From contig SVEY01000016.1 in NCBI GenBank assembly GCA_015057165.1, forward strand, positions 1 to 64,000: a stretch of DNA of 64,000 nucleotides. The letters are read 5' to 3'. This DNA is from Lachnospiraceae bacterium (GTDB taxonomy: Bacteria; Bacillota; Clostridia; Lachnospirales; Lachnospiraceae). The translations under genes were made by a program, and so were the position numbers. The notes under the pieces were generated by a model. It saw only the letters and a list, made by a program, of their open reading frames with translations, had not been told where the DNA came from and did no database searches. Below are positions 25,910 through 35,319 of the stretch, one piece after another; the stretch's first letter is position 1, and every line of letters starts with the position of its first letter.

Positions 25910-26737
25910 CTATGCTTGCATTTTATTTCTAATTCTATCAAGGAAATTCTCTTTACTAAGCATTACCATCTTAGCAACATCATTTGCCTTAGATACAATA
26001 AGTTTCTCATCCTCTCTAAGATATCTTCTATGTCTTCCATCAAAAGATACTAAAGCCTTTTCGTCAGTATCCCTATTTCTAGGTATTAGTTTAACAGATA
26101 TTACATCCTCACTGTCAAGCACTATACTACGCGCATTCAAGGTATGAGGATTAATAGGTGTAAGTAGAATAAGGGAGGTCTCTGGATTAACAATAGGTCC
26201 ATGAGCTGACAAATTATAAGCTGTAGAACCTGTAGGTGTGGATATAACAATACCATCACAATCATATGCAAATAAATATTCATCATTAACATATACAGAT
26301 AGTCTAACAACATGCTGATCTTCTGTGGATCTGATAATAATATCATTAAGAGCAGGACTTCTCAAAGTAGAATCTTCACCCGGCTTAATATATCCATTAA
26401 GCATCATTCTTTCTTCTATATCATAATCATCTTTGAATAACCTGTCTAAAGCAGAAAATACACTATCCTTATCTAAATCACACAGATAACCCATATGACC
26501 ATAATTAATACCAAGAAGTGGTATATCAGAGCCAAAACTGTTCTGAGCAGCCCTAATTACTGTACCATCACCACCTATAGCAAGAATACATTCTGTATCA
26601 CCTGGCACCTCGTAATCTGGTCCAAGGACTGAATAACTGCATGTACCGCCTTTATCAACTATGGAATTTCTTATCTGCTCTGCCAGCATAATCTTATCTC
26701 TGTGATTATCTCTGACAACAATATAAAACTTCTTCAT
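25910..26737 (-). CDS. nadK: NAD kinase
   Basis: 275 residues. Phosphorylates NAD to NADP. GGDGTVIRAAQ (the GGDG NAD-kinase motif, about 54-64), NYGHMGYLCDLD, and the conserved STPTGSTAYNLSAHGPIVNPE are all present. The C-terminal GRHRRYLREDEKLIV follows. Member of the dxs-tlyA-nadK-argR-recN run; 36 bp separate it from tlyA. Confidence 0.95.
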   Translation of the reverse strand: MKKFYIVVRDNHRDKIMLAEQIRNSIVDKGGTCSYSVLGPDYEVPGDTECILAIGGDGTVIRAAQNSFGSDIPLLGINYGHMGYLCDLDKDSVFSALDRLFKDDYDIEERMMLNGYIKPGEDSTLRSPALNDIIIRSTEDQHVVRLSVYVNDEYLFAYDCDGIVISTPTGSTAYNLSAHGPIVNPETSLILLTPINPHTLNARSIVLDSEDVISVKLIPRNRDTDEKALVSFDGRHRRYLREDEKLIVSKANDVAKMVMLSKENFLDRIRNKMQA

Positions 26738-26773
26738 AACTTTTCACATAATCTTTCCAAAATACAAGTTCTG

Positions 26774-27580
26774 CTACTTATCAAGACTTCCGTGTGCCAT
26801 AGATACAATTTCACCTGCATCAATGCTTTCTCTCCAATTACTATCAGAATCAGCCTTCTTAATATGCATAAGATATTCTATATTACCTTCAGGTCCTTTA
26901 ATTGGAGAATAATCTATGTTTAATATAGAAAATCCAGCATCAATAGTAAAATCTAATACATTCTCTATAACCTCAAGATGTACTTTCGGATCTCTTACAA
27001 CACCTTTCTTTCCCACTTTCTCTTTCCCTGCTTCAAATTGTGGTTTAATAAGGCATACCATTTCTCCCTTATCCTTAAGAAGATTATACGCCGCAGGGAG
27101 TACCTTAGATAGCGAGATAAATGATACGTCGCAACTTGCAAAATCTAGCATATCATCTATATCTTCCGGCTTAACATATCTGATGTTAGTTTTCTCCATA
27201 CACACAACACGATTGTCGTTTCTAAGCTTCCAGTCAAATTGTCCATATCCCACATCTACTGAATATACTTTAGATGCACCATTTTGAAGCATGCAATCTG
27301 TAAATCCTCCTGTAGATGCTCCAATATCCATGCATATACAATCCTTCAAATCAATCTCAAAGGACTTCATGGCTTTTTCTAATTTGAGACCGCCACGACT
27401 TACATAAGGAAGCGTCTTACCATGAATCTCTATATTAACATTTTCGTCAAATTTGGTGCCTGGCTTATCTTCTCTCTCATTCTCTACAAAGACATTTCCA
27501 GCCATAATCATAGCCTTAGCCTTCTCTCTTGATGGAGCAAGAGAACGATTAACCAAGAGAATATCTAATCTCTCCTTCAT
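26774..27580 (-). CDS. tlyA: TlyA-family rRNA 2'-O-methyltransferase
   Basis: 268 residues. An S4 RNA-binding domain (about 1-60: RLDILLVNRSLAPSREKAKAMI) is followed by an FtsJ-like Rossmann methyltransferase: ICMDIGASTGGFTDCMLQNGA (SAM site, about 83-103), YSVDVGYGQ, CDVSFISLSKVLP and IKPQFEAGKE. TlyA methylates cytidines in 16S/23S rRNA and affects capreomycin sensitivity; older names call it haemolysin. The start overlaps the dxs stop (ATGA). Confidence 0.92.
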   Translation of the reverse strand: MKERLDILLVNRSLAPSREKAKAMIMAGNVFVENEREDKPGTKFDENVNIEIHGKTLPYVSRGGLKLEKAMKSFEIDLKDCICMDIGASTGGFTDCMLQNGASKVYSVDVGYGQFDWKLRNDNRVVCMEKTNIRYVKPEDIDDMLDFASCDVSFISLSKVLPAAYNLLKDKGEMVCLIKPQFEAGKEKVGKKGVVRDPKVHLEVIENVLDFTIDAGFSILNIDYSPIKGPEGNIEYLMHIKKADSDSNWRESIDAGEIVSMAHGSLDK

Positions 27581-29433
27581 TGTATAACTTCCTTAATCTT
27601 ATTATAAATTGATTCAGGATCCATACCTAGTGACTGCTGAAGCTTATCTACACTTCCATGTTCTACGAACTCGTCTGGAAGGGAAATGTTAATTATTTCT
27701 CCCTTGAATCCATTCTTATATAGGATATTATTAACACGTTCTCCCATACCACCTGTATAAATATTATCTTCTAATGTCACAATAACTCTATACTTTTTTG
27801 CGGCCTTCTTAAGATATTCTTCATCAAGAGGCTTTGCGAATCTTGCATTTACAATGGTAGGCTGGCTCATATTATCTTTCATAAGTTTTCCAACCTCTAT
27901 AGCATTTTTGAACATACTGCCAATAGCAAATAGAAGCACTTTCTTTCCTGAGAACACCTCTTCACATTTACCAAGTTCAATAGGCGCTCTATACTCTTTA
28001 TACTTTGAGTATGCTTCACCCCTTGGGTATCTTATTGCAATAGGTCCGTCGTATTTGAATGCGAACTTCACCATATCAGATAGTTCCCACTTATTCTTAG
28101 GCGCCATAACAACCATATTAGGCATTTCTGACAGATATGATAAATCAAATGCTCCGTGGTGAGTCATACCATCTGCACCAACAAGACCTGCTCTATCTAC
28201 TGCAAATACAACATGAAGATTCTGCATACATACATCATGCATAATCTGGTCATACGCCCTCTGCAAGAAGGAAGAATACACAGCAAATATTGGCTTAAAT
28301 CCTTGTGTTGCCAGCCCTGCTGCAAATGTTACTGCATGTTGCTCTGCAATTCCAACGTCAAAGAATCTGTCTTTGAACATATTGCTAAATCTCTTAAGAC
28401 CAGTTCCATCTGCCATTGCTGCTGTAATAGCAACTATATCCCGGTCTCTGTCACCCATTTTACGCATTACAGTTGAGAATACATCTGTATAGCTTGATTT
28501 ACTAGAGTTAAGTGGTAGACCTTTCTCCACATCAAATGGTCCTGCTCCATGAAATCTGGATGGATGACGCTCTGCAGGAACAAATCCTTTACCCTTCTTA
28601 GTTCTGACATGAACTATAACAGGTCCCTGATAGCGAGAGGCTTCCTGCAATATCTTAACCATATTATTAATATCATGACCATCAACAGGGCCAAGATACA
28701 TAATACCCATTTCTTCATAAAGCATTCCTGGAATTACAAGTGACTTAATACCACTCTTAGTCTTCTGAATCTGCTTTATGATTTTATCGCCATATACAGG
28801 AATCTTCTCAAGGGAATTCATAACATCCTCCTTAAGTCCTATATAATTGTTGCTTGTTCTCATCTTACTAAGGTGTTCTGATACGCCACCAACGTTCTTT
28901 GAAATAGACATTTCATTATCATTAAGGACAACTATAAGATTCTTCTTAAGTTCTGCTGCATTATTAAGTGCCTCAAATGACATACCACCTGTCATAGAAC
29001 CATCTCCAATTACAGCAATAATCTTATAATCATCACCTCGCATTTCTCGAGCCCATGCCATTCCAAGTGCTGCAGAAATAGATGTAGTAGAGTGCCCTGT
29101 ATCGAACACATCGCAATCACTCTCGCTGCGCTTAGGGAATCCACTCATTCCACCGAATTGTCTTAGATTATCAAATCCGTCTTTTCTTCCAGTAAGAATC
29201 TTATGGGTGTAGCTTTGGTGTCCCACATCCCATATTATCTTATCCTTAGGCAAATCGCATACCAGGTGAAGTGCAATTGTAAGTTCAACAACACCCAGAT
29301 TAGATGCTATATGACCGCCTGTCTTAGATAACTTATTGATTAGAAATTCTCTAATCTCATAGCTTAATTGTATAACTTCTTCTGGGTCTAATTTCTTGAC
29401 ATCATTAGGCCCGTTAATCTTATCAAGTACCAT
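27577..29433 (-). CDS. dxs: 1-deoxy-D-xylulose-5-phosphate synthase
   Basis: 618 residues. First enzyme of the MEP isoprenoid pathway: pyruvate plus glyceraldehyde-3-phosphate to DXP with thiamine diphosphate. It has IWDVGHQSYTHKILTGRKD, the ThDP motif VIGDGSMTGGMSFEALNNA (about 145-163), DIGIAEQHAVTFAAG-type sequence (here DVGIAEQHAV) and VFAVDRAGLVGADGMTHHG. The ispA gene commonly found between xseB and dxs in this cluster is absent. Confidence 0.96.
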   Translation of the reverse strand: MVLDKINGPNDVKKLDPEEVIQLSYEIREFLINKLSKTGGHIASNLGVVELTIALHLVCDLPKDKIIWDVGHQSYTHKILTGRKDGFDNLRQFGGMSGFPKRSESDCDVFDTGHSTTSISAALGMAWAREMRGDDYKIIAVIGDGSMTGGMSFEALNNAAELKKNLIVVLNDNEMSISKNVGGVSEHLSKMRTSNNYIGLKEDVMNSLEKIPVYGDKIIKQIQKTKSGIKSLVIPGMLYEEMGIMYLGPVDGHDINNMVKILQEASRYQGPVIVHVRTKKGKGFVPAERHPSRFHGAGPFDVEKGLPLNSSKSSYTDVFSTVMRKMGDRDRDIVAITAAMADGTGLKRFSNMFKDRFFDVGIAEQHAVTFAAGLATQGFKPIFAVYSSFLQRAYDQIMHDVCMQNLHVVFAVDRAGLVGADGMTHHGAFDLSYLSEMPNMVVMAPKNKWELSDMVKFAFKYDGPIAIRYPRGEAYSKYKEYRAPIELGKCEEVFSGKKVLLFAIGSMFKNAIEVGKLMKDNMSQPTIVNARFAKPLDEEYLKKAAKKYRVIVTLEDNIYTGGMGERVNNILYKNGFKGEIINISLPDEFVEHGSVDKLQQSLGMDPESIYNKIKEVIQ

Positions 29434-29464
29434 ATTATTAACCCTTTTATTCCCTTGCTATTAT

Positions 29465-29671
29465 TTATTCTTCAAAAGCCTCAAAACTTCCATCTTCCTG
29501 AAGCTTTACAACTTTCTTCTCAACTGATTCTATTTTATTATTAACACTCTTAAGTTTCTTCATTCCTTTCTCATATAATTCAAAAGACTTCTCAAGAGCT
29601 ACTCCATCTTTCTCCATCTCATCGATTATATCTTCAAGTTCTTTGAAATCATCTTCTAATGTCTTAGCCAT
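29465..29671 (-). CDS. xseB: Exodeoxyribonuclease VII small subunit
   Basis: 68 residues, the usual size. The helical hairpin DDFKELEDIIDEMEKDGVAL, EKSFELYEKGMKKLK is the family signature. It forms exonuclease VII with several XseB per XseA, degrading single-stranded DNA. Ribosome site AGAGG. It starts 9 bp after the xseA stop and sits 31 bp ahead of dxs. Confidence 0.95.
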   Translation of the reverse strand: MAKTLEDDFKELEDIIDEMEKDGVALEKSFELYEKGMKKLKSVNNKIESVEKKVVKLQEDGSFEAFEE

Positions 29672-29680
29672 AACAACCTC

Positions 29681-30883
29681 TTATTCCTCAATTTTATTAA
29701 TTCTAGATAATACTTTTCCTTCACTAAAATATACTGTAATATCATCACCAACATTAAGACTTGATGCCTTAGTAACATTTCTTCCACTATCATCAACTAC
29801 ATATGAAAAACCAGATGATAATTTCTTAGCTGGAGAAAGTAAATCCAACTTACTCGCATCATTCTCTAATCTGTGTCTTGTCTCATTAAGCTTAATGGTA
29901 ATAGCATTATCAAGTCTGTTATTAATATCCGATAGCCTAAGCATCAATTGTGTTAATTGATTAGTAGGACTTAAAGCCCCAAGCCTATTCTTATATACAT
30001 CAAGCATGGCTTTTGTAGCATCTAAGGATCTTGCAAATGCATTATCTAATCTTGATTCTATATTAATCATGCTATCTCTTAAGATATCATACTCGAATAC
30101 TGCCATCTCTGCTGCTGCAGTAGGTGTTGCGGCTCTTTTATCTGCCACAAAGTCGCATATTGTATAATCCACTTCATGACCTACAGCACTTATTATTGGA
30201 GTCTTTGCATTAAATACTGCTCTTGCAACCTCTTCCTCATTAAAAGCCCATAAATCTTCAATGGAACCGCCGCCACGTCCAACAATAATTACATCTAGAT
30301 CTAATTCATCTAATGTCTCTATACCTCTCACAATAGATGGTGCTGCTCCCGCACCTTGTACAAGGGAAGGATACAGAATTATTTCTATATGGGGATTTCT
30401 TCTTGTGGAAGTTGTAATAATATCATGAATAGCAGCTCCAGTCTCTGCCGTAACTACACCTATTTTTGTTGAGAATCTGGGAATAGGCCTCTTATAAGAC
30501 TCATCAAACATTCCCATTTCCTCAAATTCTTTCTTTAACTCTTCATACCTTTGATATAATTCACCAAGACCAGCCTGCTCAAAGGATGTTGCATATATCT
30601 GGTATTTGCCAGCTGCATTATATACACCAATCCTGCCACTTACATTTACTTTATCCCCTGTCTTTATGGGAAATGTTAAGCCCTTAGCCCTGTTTCCTCG
30701 AAACATAACACCGGCCATACATGAATCTTCATCTTTTAAAGTAAAATAAATATGTCCGCTTGTATGAAATGTTATATTAGATATCTCACCCTTAATACAT
30801 ATATTCTTAAGTATGAAGTCATTCTCAAACATTCCACTTATATAATTATTAACTTCGCTAACACTAAATATATCTTTTGCCAT
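29681..30883 (-). CDS. xseA: Exodeoxyribonuclease VII large subunit
   Basis: 400 residues. N-terminal OB-fold (FSVSEVNNYISGMFEND; IKGEISNITFHTSGHIYFTL), then the catalytic domain with RRNPHIEIILYPSLVQGAGA, DVIIVGRGGGSIEDLWAFNE (the GRGGGS motif, about 196-201), PIISAVGHEVDYTICDFVAD and RAATPTAAAE. The C-terminus is coiled coil. Catalytic subunit for single-strand exonuclease VII. The start lies 2 bp after nusB and has no clear ribosome site, suggesting coupling. Confidence 0.95.
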   Translation of the reverse strand: MAKDIFSVSEVNNYISGMFENDFILKNICIKGEISNITFHTSGHIYFTLKDEDSCMAGVMFRGNRAKGLTFPIKTGDKVNVSGRIGVYNAAGKYQIYATSFEQAGLGELYQRYEELKKEFEEMGMFDESYKRPIPRFSTKIGVVTAETGAAIHDIITTSTRRNPHIEIILYPSLVQGAGAAPSIVRGIETLDELDLDVIIVGRGGGSIEDLWAFNEEEVARAVFNAKTPIISAVGHEVDYTICDFVADKRAATPTAAAEMAVFEYDILRDSMINIESRLDNAFARSLDATKAMLDVYKNRLGALSPTNQLTQLMLRLSDINNRLDNAITIKLNETRHRLENDASKLDLLSPAKKLSSGFSYVVDDSGRNVTKASSLNVGDDITVYFSEGKVLSRINKIEE

Positions 30884-30885
30884 AA

Positions 30886-31308
30886 TTAATCAACCATTTT
30901 AGCAAGTACCCCATTAACAAATGAGCCTGATTTCTCTCCACCATATATCTTAGATATTTCCACTGCCTCGTTAATGGCTATAGCAGCATCTATTTTGTCA
31001 TACTTTATCTCATACACAGCAACTCTAAGAATTGCAAGTTCTACCTTGCCTATCCTGTTAATAGTCCAATTATCAAGCACACTTTCAATGGCTTTGTCTA
31101 TATCTGATATATTGTCTAATATATCCTGACATTTTGAAGATACTGCCTTACTATCTTTTTCACTAAGAGTTATCTCATCATAACTCATATCCTCATTATA
31201 CATAGCATCTAATTGCTGCATTTTCTGACTTTCATCATAGAAATCAGACTGAAATACACCTTTAAATACTTCTATTCTAAATTGTCTCTTAGATAATTTC
31301 TTAGACAT
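30886..31308 (-). CDS. nusB: Transcription antitermination factor NusB
   Basis: 140 residues, all-helical RNA-binding fold. SKRQFRIEVFKGVFQSDFYD at the N-terminus, then WTINRIGKVELAILRVAVYE and KIDAAIAINEAVEISKIYGGEKSGSFVNGVL, split conserved motifs of NusB. It binds boxA with S10 in rRNA antitermination. First gene of the nusB-xseA-xseB-dxs-tlyA-nadK-argR-recN run; ribosome site AAGGAG. A terminator at 31331-31358 separates it from the Asp23 gene. Confidence 0.94.
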   Translation of the reverse strand: MSKKLSKRQFRIEVFKGVFQSDFYDESQKMQQLDAMYNEDMSYDEITLSEKDSKAVSSKCQDILDNISDIDKAIESVLDNWTINRIGKVELAILRVAVYEIKYDKIDAAIAINEAVEISKIYGGEKSGSFVNGVLAKMVD

Positions 31309-31330
31309 TTCTATCTCCTTAGTTCAGAGT

Positions 31331-31358
31331 ATTAAAATAGGGCGTCATACGACACCCT
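31331..31358 (-). terminator. Intrinsic terminator after Asp23-family gene
   Basis: Minus strand: AGGGTGTC-GTAT-GACGCCCT (one T-G pair) then ATTTTAAT. It lies between the Asp23 gene and nusB. Confidence 0.7.
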
Positions 31359-31423
31359 AAATTATACATTATTTGCTTGTAAATGTGAAATCAAATATGT
31401 ATTATTCTACATACAAATAAATA

Positions 31424-31789
31424 CTACTCACTCTCATTACTTACGCTTGCAATCTTAATATCGATAGTAGATACATTCATTCCAGTCATACTCTCAATTG
31501 TTGATTTAACCTTTTCCTGAACCTGTTCACAAAGTTTTGGAATTTCATAGCCATAGCATAGATTAAGTGACATCTTAATCTTAATATTGTTATCACTATC
31601 ACATGCAACCTTAACACCCTTAGCTAATTTGCTAGGACTTGACTTTGTAATCATATCATTAGTAAGATTGCCAGCTAGAGAATCAACACCATCAATCTCT
31701 GTAGCAGAAAGACCTGCAATAATTGACATTACTTCACTAGCAACGCTTACACCTTCATTTACCATAAAAACCATACTATCTTCAGCCAT
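31424..31789 (-). CDS. Asp23/Gls24-family envelope stress protein
   Basis: 121 residues of the Asp23/Gls24 (DUF322) family: NEGVSVASEVMSIIAGLSAT, SPSKLAKGVKVACDSDNNIK, and LCEQVQEKVKSTIESMTGMNVSTIDIKI in segments. Such proteins are linked to cell-envelope homeostasis and regularly precede nusB in clostridia. The frame extends to 31804, but GGAGG lies between the two candidate ATGs, which fixes the start at 31789. Confidence 0.9.
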   Translation of the reverse strand: MAEDSMVFMVNEGVSVASEVMSIIAGLSATEIDGVDSLAGNLTNDMITKSSPSKLAKGVKVACDSDNNIKIKMSLNLCYGYEIPKLCEQVQEKVKSTIESMTGMNVSTIDIKIASVSNESE

Positions 31790-31862
31790 AATACATGCCT
31801 CCATATATATTATTCATAATCCATGTTATTATATCATACCTTTTACTATAATAACATACCTT

Positions 31863-32939
31863 TTAACTTGCTTCATTCATCTTTAGAAGCTTTGCAGCCT
31901 GATCAGCAGCAATAAGCGCATCAATTATCTCCTGTAGATCTCCATTTAGAATCTTATCAAGTTTATATAAAGTAAGATTAATTCTATGATCTGTTACTCT
32001 TCCATCAGGGAAATTATATGTTCTTATCTTTTCTGAACGATCTCCCGTTCCAATCTGACTTAACTTCTCTGCAGATTCTTCTGCAATCTTACGTTGCATC
32101 TCTAAGTCATATAGCTTTGTCTTAAGAAGTGCAAATGCTTTATTCTTATTCTGCAATTGTGATTTCTCTGTCTGAGAATAAATTACGATATTCTCTGGAT
32201 AATAAGTAAGACGAACAGCAGAATCAGTTGTATTTACACACTGTCCTCCATTTCCTGATGCACGCATAACATCAATTCTTATATCCTTCTCATCGATTTC
32301 AATATCAATATCTTCTGCTTCAGGCATTACAGAAACTGTTGCTGTAGATGTATGAATTCTTCCACCAGACTCAGTCTTAGGTACTCTTTGCACACGATGT
32401 ACACCTGATTCGTATTTTAGTACTGAATAGGCACCATCACCATTTACAATAAAAGATACGAATTTAATTCCACCAATACCTATTTCTTCAAGTTCAGCAA
32501 GTTCTACTTTCCATCCCTTGCTCTCTGCATAATGCGTATACATGCGGTACAATTCAGCAGCAAACAGGGCAGATTCATCGCCTCCGGCAGCTGAACGAAT
32601 CTCTACTACTACGTTCTTATCATCATTAGGATCTTTTGGAAGAAGAAGAATCTTAAGCTCCTCTTCAAGTCTTTCAACTTCTTTCTTAGATTCATTCAAC
32701 TCTTCTTTCGCAAGCTCCTTCATCTCCTCATCTGACTCTTCTTCTAGAAGTGACAGAGAATCCTCAATATTTTCTTTATGCTTCTTATATTCCTGATATG
32801 CTTTAACTATAGGAGCAAGCTCACTTTGCTCCTTCATAAGAGCTTTAAAACGATTATTGTCATTTGCCACATCTGGTTCAGATAGAAGACTCATAACCTC
32901 TTCATATCTAATGACAAGATCTTCTAATTTGTCAAACAT
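31863..32939 (-). CDS. prfA: Peptide chain release factor 1
   Basis: 358 residues. Recognises UAA/UAG stop codons and releases the peptide. The GGQ loop [20 protein letters not shown] (about 225-244) carries the catalytic Gln, modified by PrmC, whose gene is next door upstream. The stop-codon PxT anticodon-like motif appears as VPKTES (about 183-188), which marks RF1 rather than RF2. Ribosome site GGAGG. Confidence 0.96.
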   Translation of the reverse strand: MFDKLEDLVIRYEEVMSLLSEPDVANDNNRFKALMKEQSELAPIVKAYQEYKKHKENIEDSLSLLEEESDEEMKELAKEELNESKKEVERLEEELKILLLPKDPNDDKNVVVEIRSAAGGDESALFAAELYRMYTHYAESKGWKVELAELEEIGIGGIKFVSFIVNGDGAYSVLKYESGVHRVQRVPKTESGGRIHTSTATVSVMPEAEDIDIEIDEKDIRIDVMRASGNGGQCVNTTDSAVRLTYYPENIVIYSQTEKSQLQNKNKAFALLKTKLYDLEMQRKIAEESAEKLSQIGTGDRSEKIRTYNFPDGRVTDHRINLTLYKLDKILNGDLQEIIDALIAADQAAKLLKMNEAS

Positions 32940-32987
32940 ATTATTCCTCCAATAATACTTACTATGATAATAATACCAAAAATAGTA

Positions 32988-33878
32988 TTAGTTATTTCTA
33001 CCAATAATTACTCTGTCTAGGCCACCTAAATCCTTATAAATGTGAATATCCTTATATCCCTTTTCTTCTAATAATGATTTCACATCATCTCCCTGATTAT
33101 ATCCTATCTCAAAGGCTATAAAACCATTATTATTAAGGTAATTAGAAGACTCTTCTATAATTCTTCTATAGAATCTGAGTCCATCTGTATCTCCATCTAA
33201 AGCCATAATTGGGTCATAATCTCTAACTTCAGGTTCCAGTTTCTCAATATCTCTTGTAGGAATATAGGGTGGATTACTAACTATTATGTCATAACTTCTA
33301 TTGTTATTTATATTAGAAAACATATCTGATTCAATAATGTGAAATGTATTATTTAATGCCTTTATTCCAACTAAATTCTCTACATTCTTCTCTGTAACTG
33401 CCAGGGCTTCTTTAGACAAATCAACTGCTGTAGCGTCTATGTTAAATCCTCTTTTAATAAGCTCCTTATATATAGTTATTGCAATGCATCCACTCCCTGT
33501 ACACATATCAAGAATACTAATATCAGAAGATATTTCTACATTGAAGTTTGCTTCTATAACTTCAAGTATTTTCTCAATAAGTACTTCTGTATCCTGTCTT
33601 GGAATTAGCACATTAGAATCAACATAGAAATCATAGCCAAAGAAATTCTGTCTGTTAGTAATATGCTGAAGCGGCACTCTCTTACTTCTTCTTTCGATTA
33701 ATTCAATATATCTGTCATAGCAAGAATCAGATATCTCATCACTTTTTTTGAAAAAAAAATCTGATTTAGAAACACCTGTGACATATTCTAGCAAGGCAAA
33801 TGCATCGAAATCAGCATCACTTACATTATTAGATTGTAGTGTATTTATTCCCTGTCTTAGACAATTCTCTAAAGTCAT
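32988..33878 (-). CDS. prmC: Release-factor glutamine N5-methyltransferase
   Basis: 296 residues. N-terminal helical domain, then Rossmann methyltransferase: RQDTEVLIEKILE, ILDMCTGSGCIAITI (SAM motif I, here MCTGSG) and DIIVSNPPYIPTRDIEKLEPEV with the NPPY active site that accepts the Gln side chain of RF1/RF2. Paired with prfA, the standard arrangement. Confidence 0.95.
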   Translation of the reverse strand: MTLENCLRQGINTLQSNNVSDADFDAFALLEYVTGVSKSDFFFKKSDEISDSCYDRYIELIERRSKRVPLQHITNRQNFFGYDFYVDSNVLIPRQDTEVLIEKILEVIEANFNVEISSDISILDMCTGSGCIAITIYKELIKRGFNIDATAVDLSKEALAVTEKNVENLVGIKALNNTFHIIESDMFSNINNNRSYDIIVSNPPYIPTRDIEKLEPEVRDYDPIMALDGDTDGLRFYRRIIEESSNYLNNNGFIAFEIGYNQGDDVKSLLEEKGYKDIHIYKDLGGLDRVIIGRNN

Positions 33879-33916
33879 GATTTCCTATTATAATCCACAC
33901 TATTTATATACAAATA

Positions 33917-34867
33917 TCATTTCTCACTATTAACAGAATCCACAAATTCTCTCCAGTCAAACACAGCTTCAACGCTTGTAATCCCCACTTCAATCATGTC
34001 TTCTTCTGGTTCAATAGTTGTAAGACGCTGTACCCATAGCCCTGGAGCAGATAGCACATCTATAAACTTATTATCATATCGTCCAGCAATTCTAAGAAAT
34101 TCATAGGATATTCCTGCAATTACAGGCACTAGAATTAGTCTGGCTCCTATTTGCAGCAAATTATTATCAAATCTTACAAACATAAATATGAAAATACTTA
34201 TAATTAAAACAATCATAAGAAATGAGGTTCCACACCTTTTATGAAACCTGGAGCTTTTCTTAACATTTTCAACATTAAGATCAAGGCCATGTTCAATGCA
34301 ATTAATACACTTATGCTCTGCTCCATGATACATAAATACTCTCTTAATATCTTCCATACGAGATATAAGAAGGATATAAAGAACGAATATAATAACCCTT
34401 AGAATTCCCTCTATAAGAGCAAGTAGATTGGGACTATCAAGCCAATTAGTAAGAAGCTTGGATAATCCATAAGGAAGTAGCATAAATAAAAGAATTGCAA
34501 TAATACTTGATATTGTAATTGTAACTACCATTTCCGCAGTTTCTTTCGTCTTATTTCTAGAATCTTTTTCTCGTTTCTTTGAATCATCTGATGTCTCTAC
34601 TTCGTCCTTTTTTGACTTAGCATCATCTTCTTCAAAATAGGACGCCGAAATCATAAGGGTAGATATCCCCAGAACAAGTGAATCCACAAAAGCAACGACT
34701 CCACGAACAAGTGGAATCTTATTAACTGTATCTCTATTATACTTTTGTTTATCTTTTGTCACTTCTATTTCGCCACTTGAAGTCCTGACTGCCACTGCAT
34801 AATCAGCTTTATTCTTCATCATAACGCCTTCCATGACAGCTTGACCACCTATTCCGGAGAATTTCAT
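33917..34867 (-). CDS. DUF1385 membrane protein (YqhQ-like)
   Basis: 316 residues of the DUF1385 family: GIGGQAVMEGVMMKNKADYA at the N-terminus, about four hydrophobic segments (centred near 130, 165, 220 and 245), a charged KKDEVETSDDSKKREKDS insert and the conserved YHGAEHKCINCIEHG (histidine/cysteine cluster, possibly metal-binding) followed by RFHKRCGTSFLMIV. The function of the family is not established. It stands between rpmE and prmC-prfA as in many clostridia. Confidence 0.88.
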   Translation of the reverse strand: MKFSGIGGQAVMEGVMMKNKADYAVAVRTSSGEIEVTKDKQKYNRDTVNKIPLVRGVVAFVDSLVLGISTLMISASYFEEDDAKSKKDEVETSDDSKKREKDSRNKTKETAEMVVTITISSIIAILLFMLLPYGLSKLLTNWLDSPNLLALIEGILRVIIFVLYILLISRMEDIKRVFMYHGAEHKCINCIEHGLDLNVENVKKSSRFHKRCGTSFLMIVLIISIFIFMFVRFDNNLLQIGARLILVPVIAGISYEFLRIAGRYDNKFIDVLSAPGLWVQRLTTIEPEEDMIEVGITSVEAVFDWREFVDSVNSEK

Positions 34868-34904
34868 ATCATGCCTTTCTTAACTCTATAAAAAACTAGT
34901 CTAA

Positions 34905-34936
34905 AATAAAGATAAGGTTGAGGAAGCCTCAACCCT
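34905..34936 (-). terminator. Intrinsic terminator after rpmE
   Basis: Minus strand: GGTTGAGG-CTT-CCTCAACC, then TTATCTTTATTTT. Confidence 0.8.
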
Positions 34937-34951
34937 ATCAACAGTTTCTTT

Positions 34952-35155
34952 TTACTGTTCAATACCGTATTTCTTATTGAACTTATCAATACGTCCACGA
35001 GCTTGTGTAGCCTTCTGTTGTCCTGTGTAAAATGGATGACACTTAGAACAAATTTCTACGTGGATGTTCTCTTTTGTAGATCCTGTTACAAATGTGTTAC
35101 CACAGTTACATGTTACTGTAGCTTGATAATAATCTGGATGGATTCCTTGTTTCAT
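34952..35155 (-). CDS. rpmE: 50S ribosomal protein L31 (zinc-binding form)
   Basis: 67 residues. [20 protein letters not shown] opens the protein; the CNC and [10 protein letters not shown] cysteines are the zinc ribbon of the C+ paralogue. [11 protein letters not shown] near the end is typical. The frame extends three codons to a GTG, but AGAGGTG is 6 nt before the ATG at 35155, the normal family start. Hairpins in the leader suggest autoregulation. Confidence 0.95.
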   Translation of the reverse strand: MKQGIHPDYYQATVTCNCGNTFVTGSTKENIHVEICSKCHPFYTGQQKATQARGRIDKFNKKYGIEQ

Positions 35156-35176
35156 TCTTTTCACCTCTCTAATATG

Positions 35177-35223
35177 AATGGTTTCCGACCATTCTTTCTA
35201 TGTAAATATGATGGTTTACATAA
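35177..35223 (-). promoter_or_regulatory. Structured 5' leader of rpmE
   Basis: Two hairpins just upstream of the ribosome site: GAATGGT-5 nt-ACCATTC (35177-35195) and TATGTAAA-8 nt-TTTACATA (35200-35223). L31 genes of Firmicutes often have an RNA leader bound by L31 itself. Whether this matches that class needs a covariance search; coordinates may be off by one base. Confidence 0.4.
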
Positions 35224-35319
35224 TAACCGCTTACATCCCTATAAACAGCTTAATAAATATATCATAGATTTAACATTAATGCAAGAAAAAATTACCATTC
35301 TCAAGATTCAAAGAAATCA

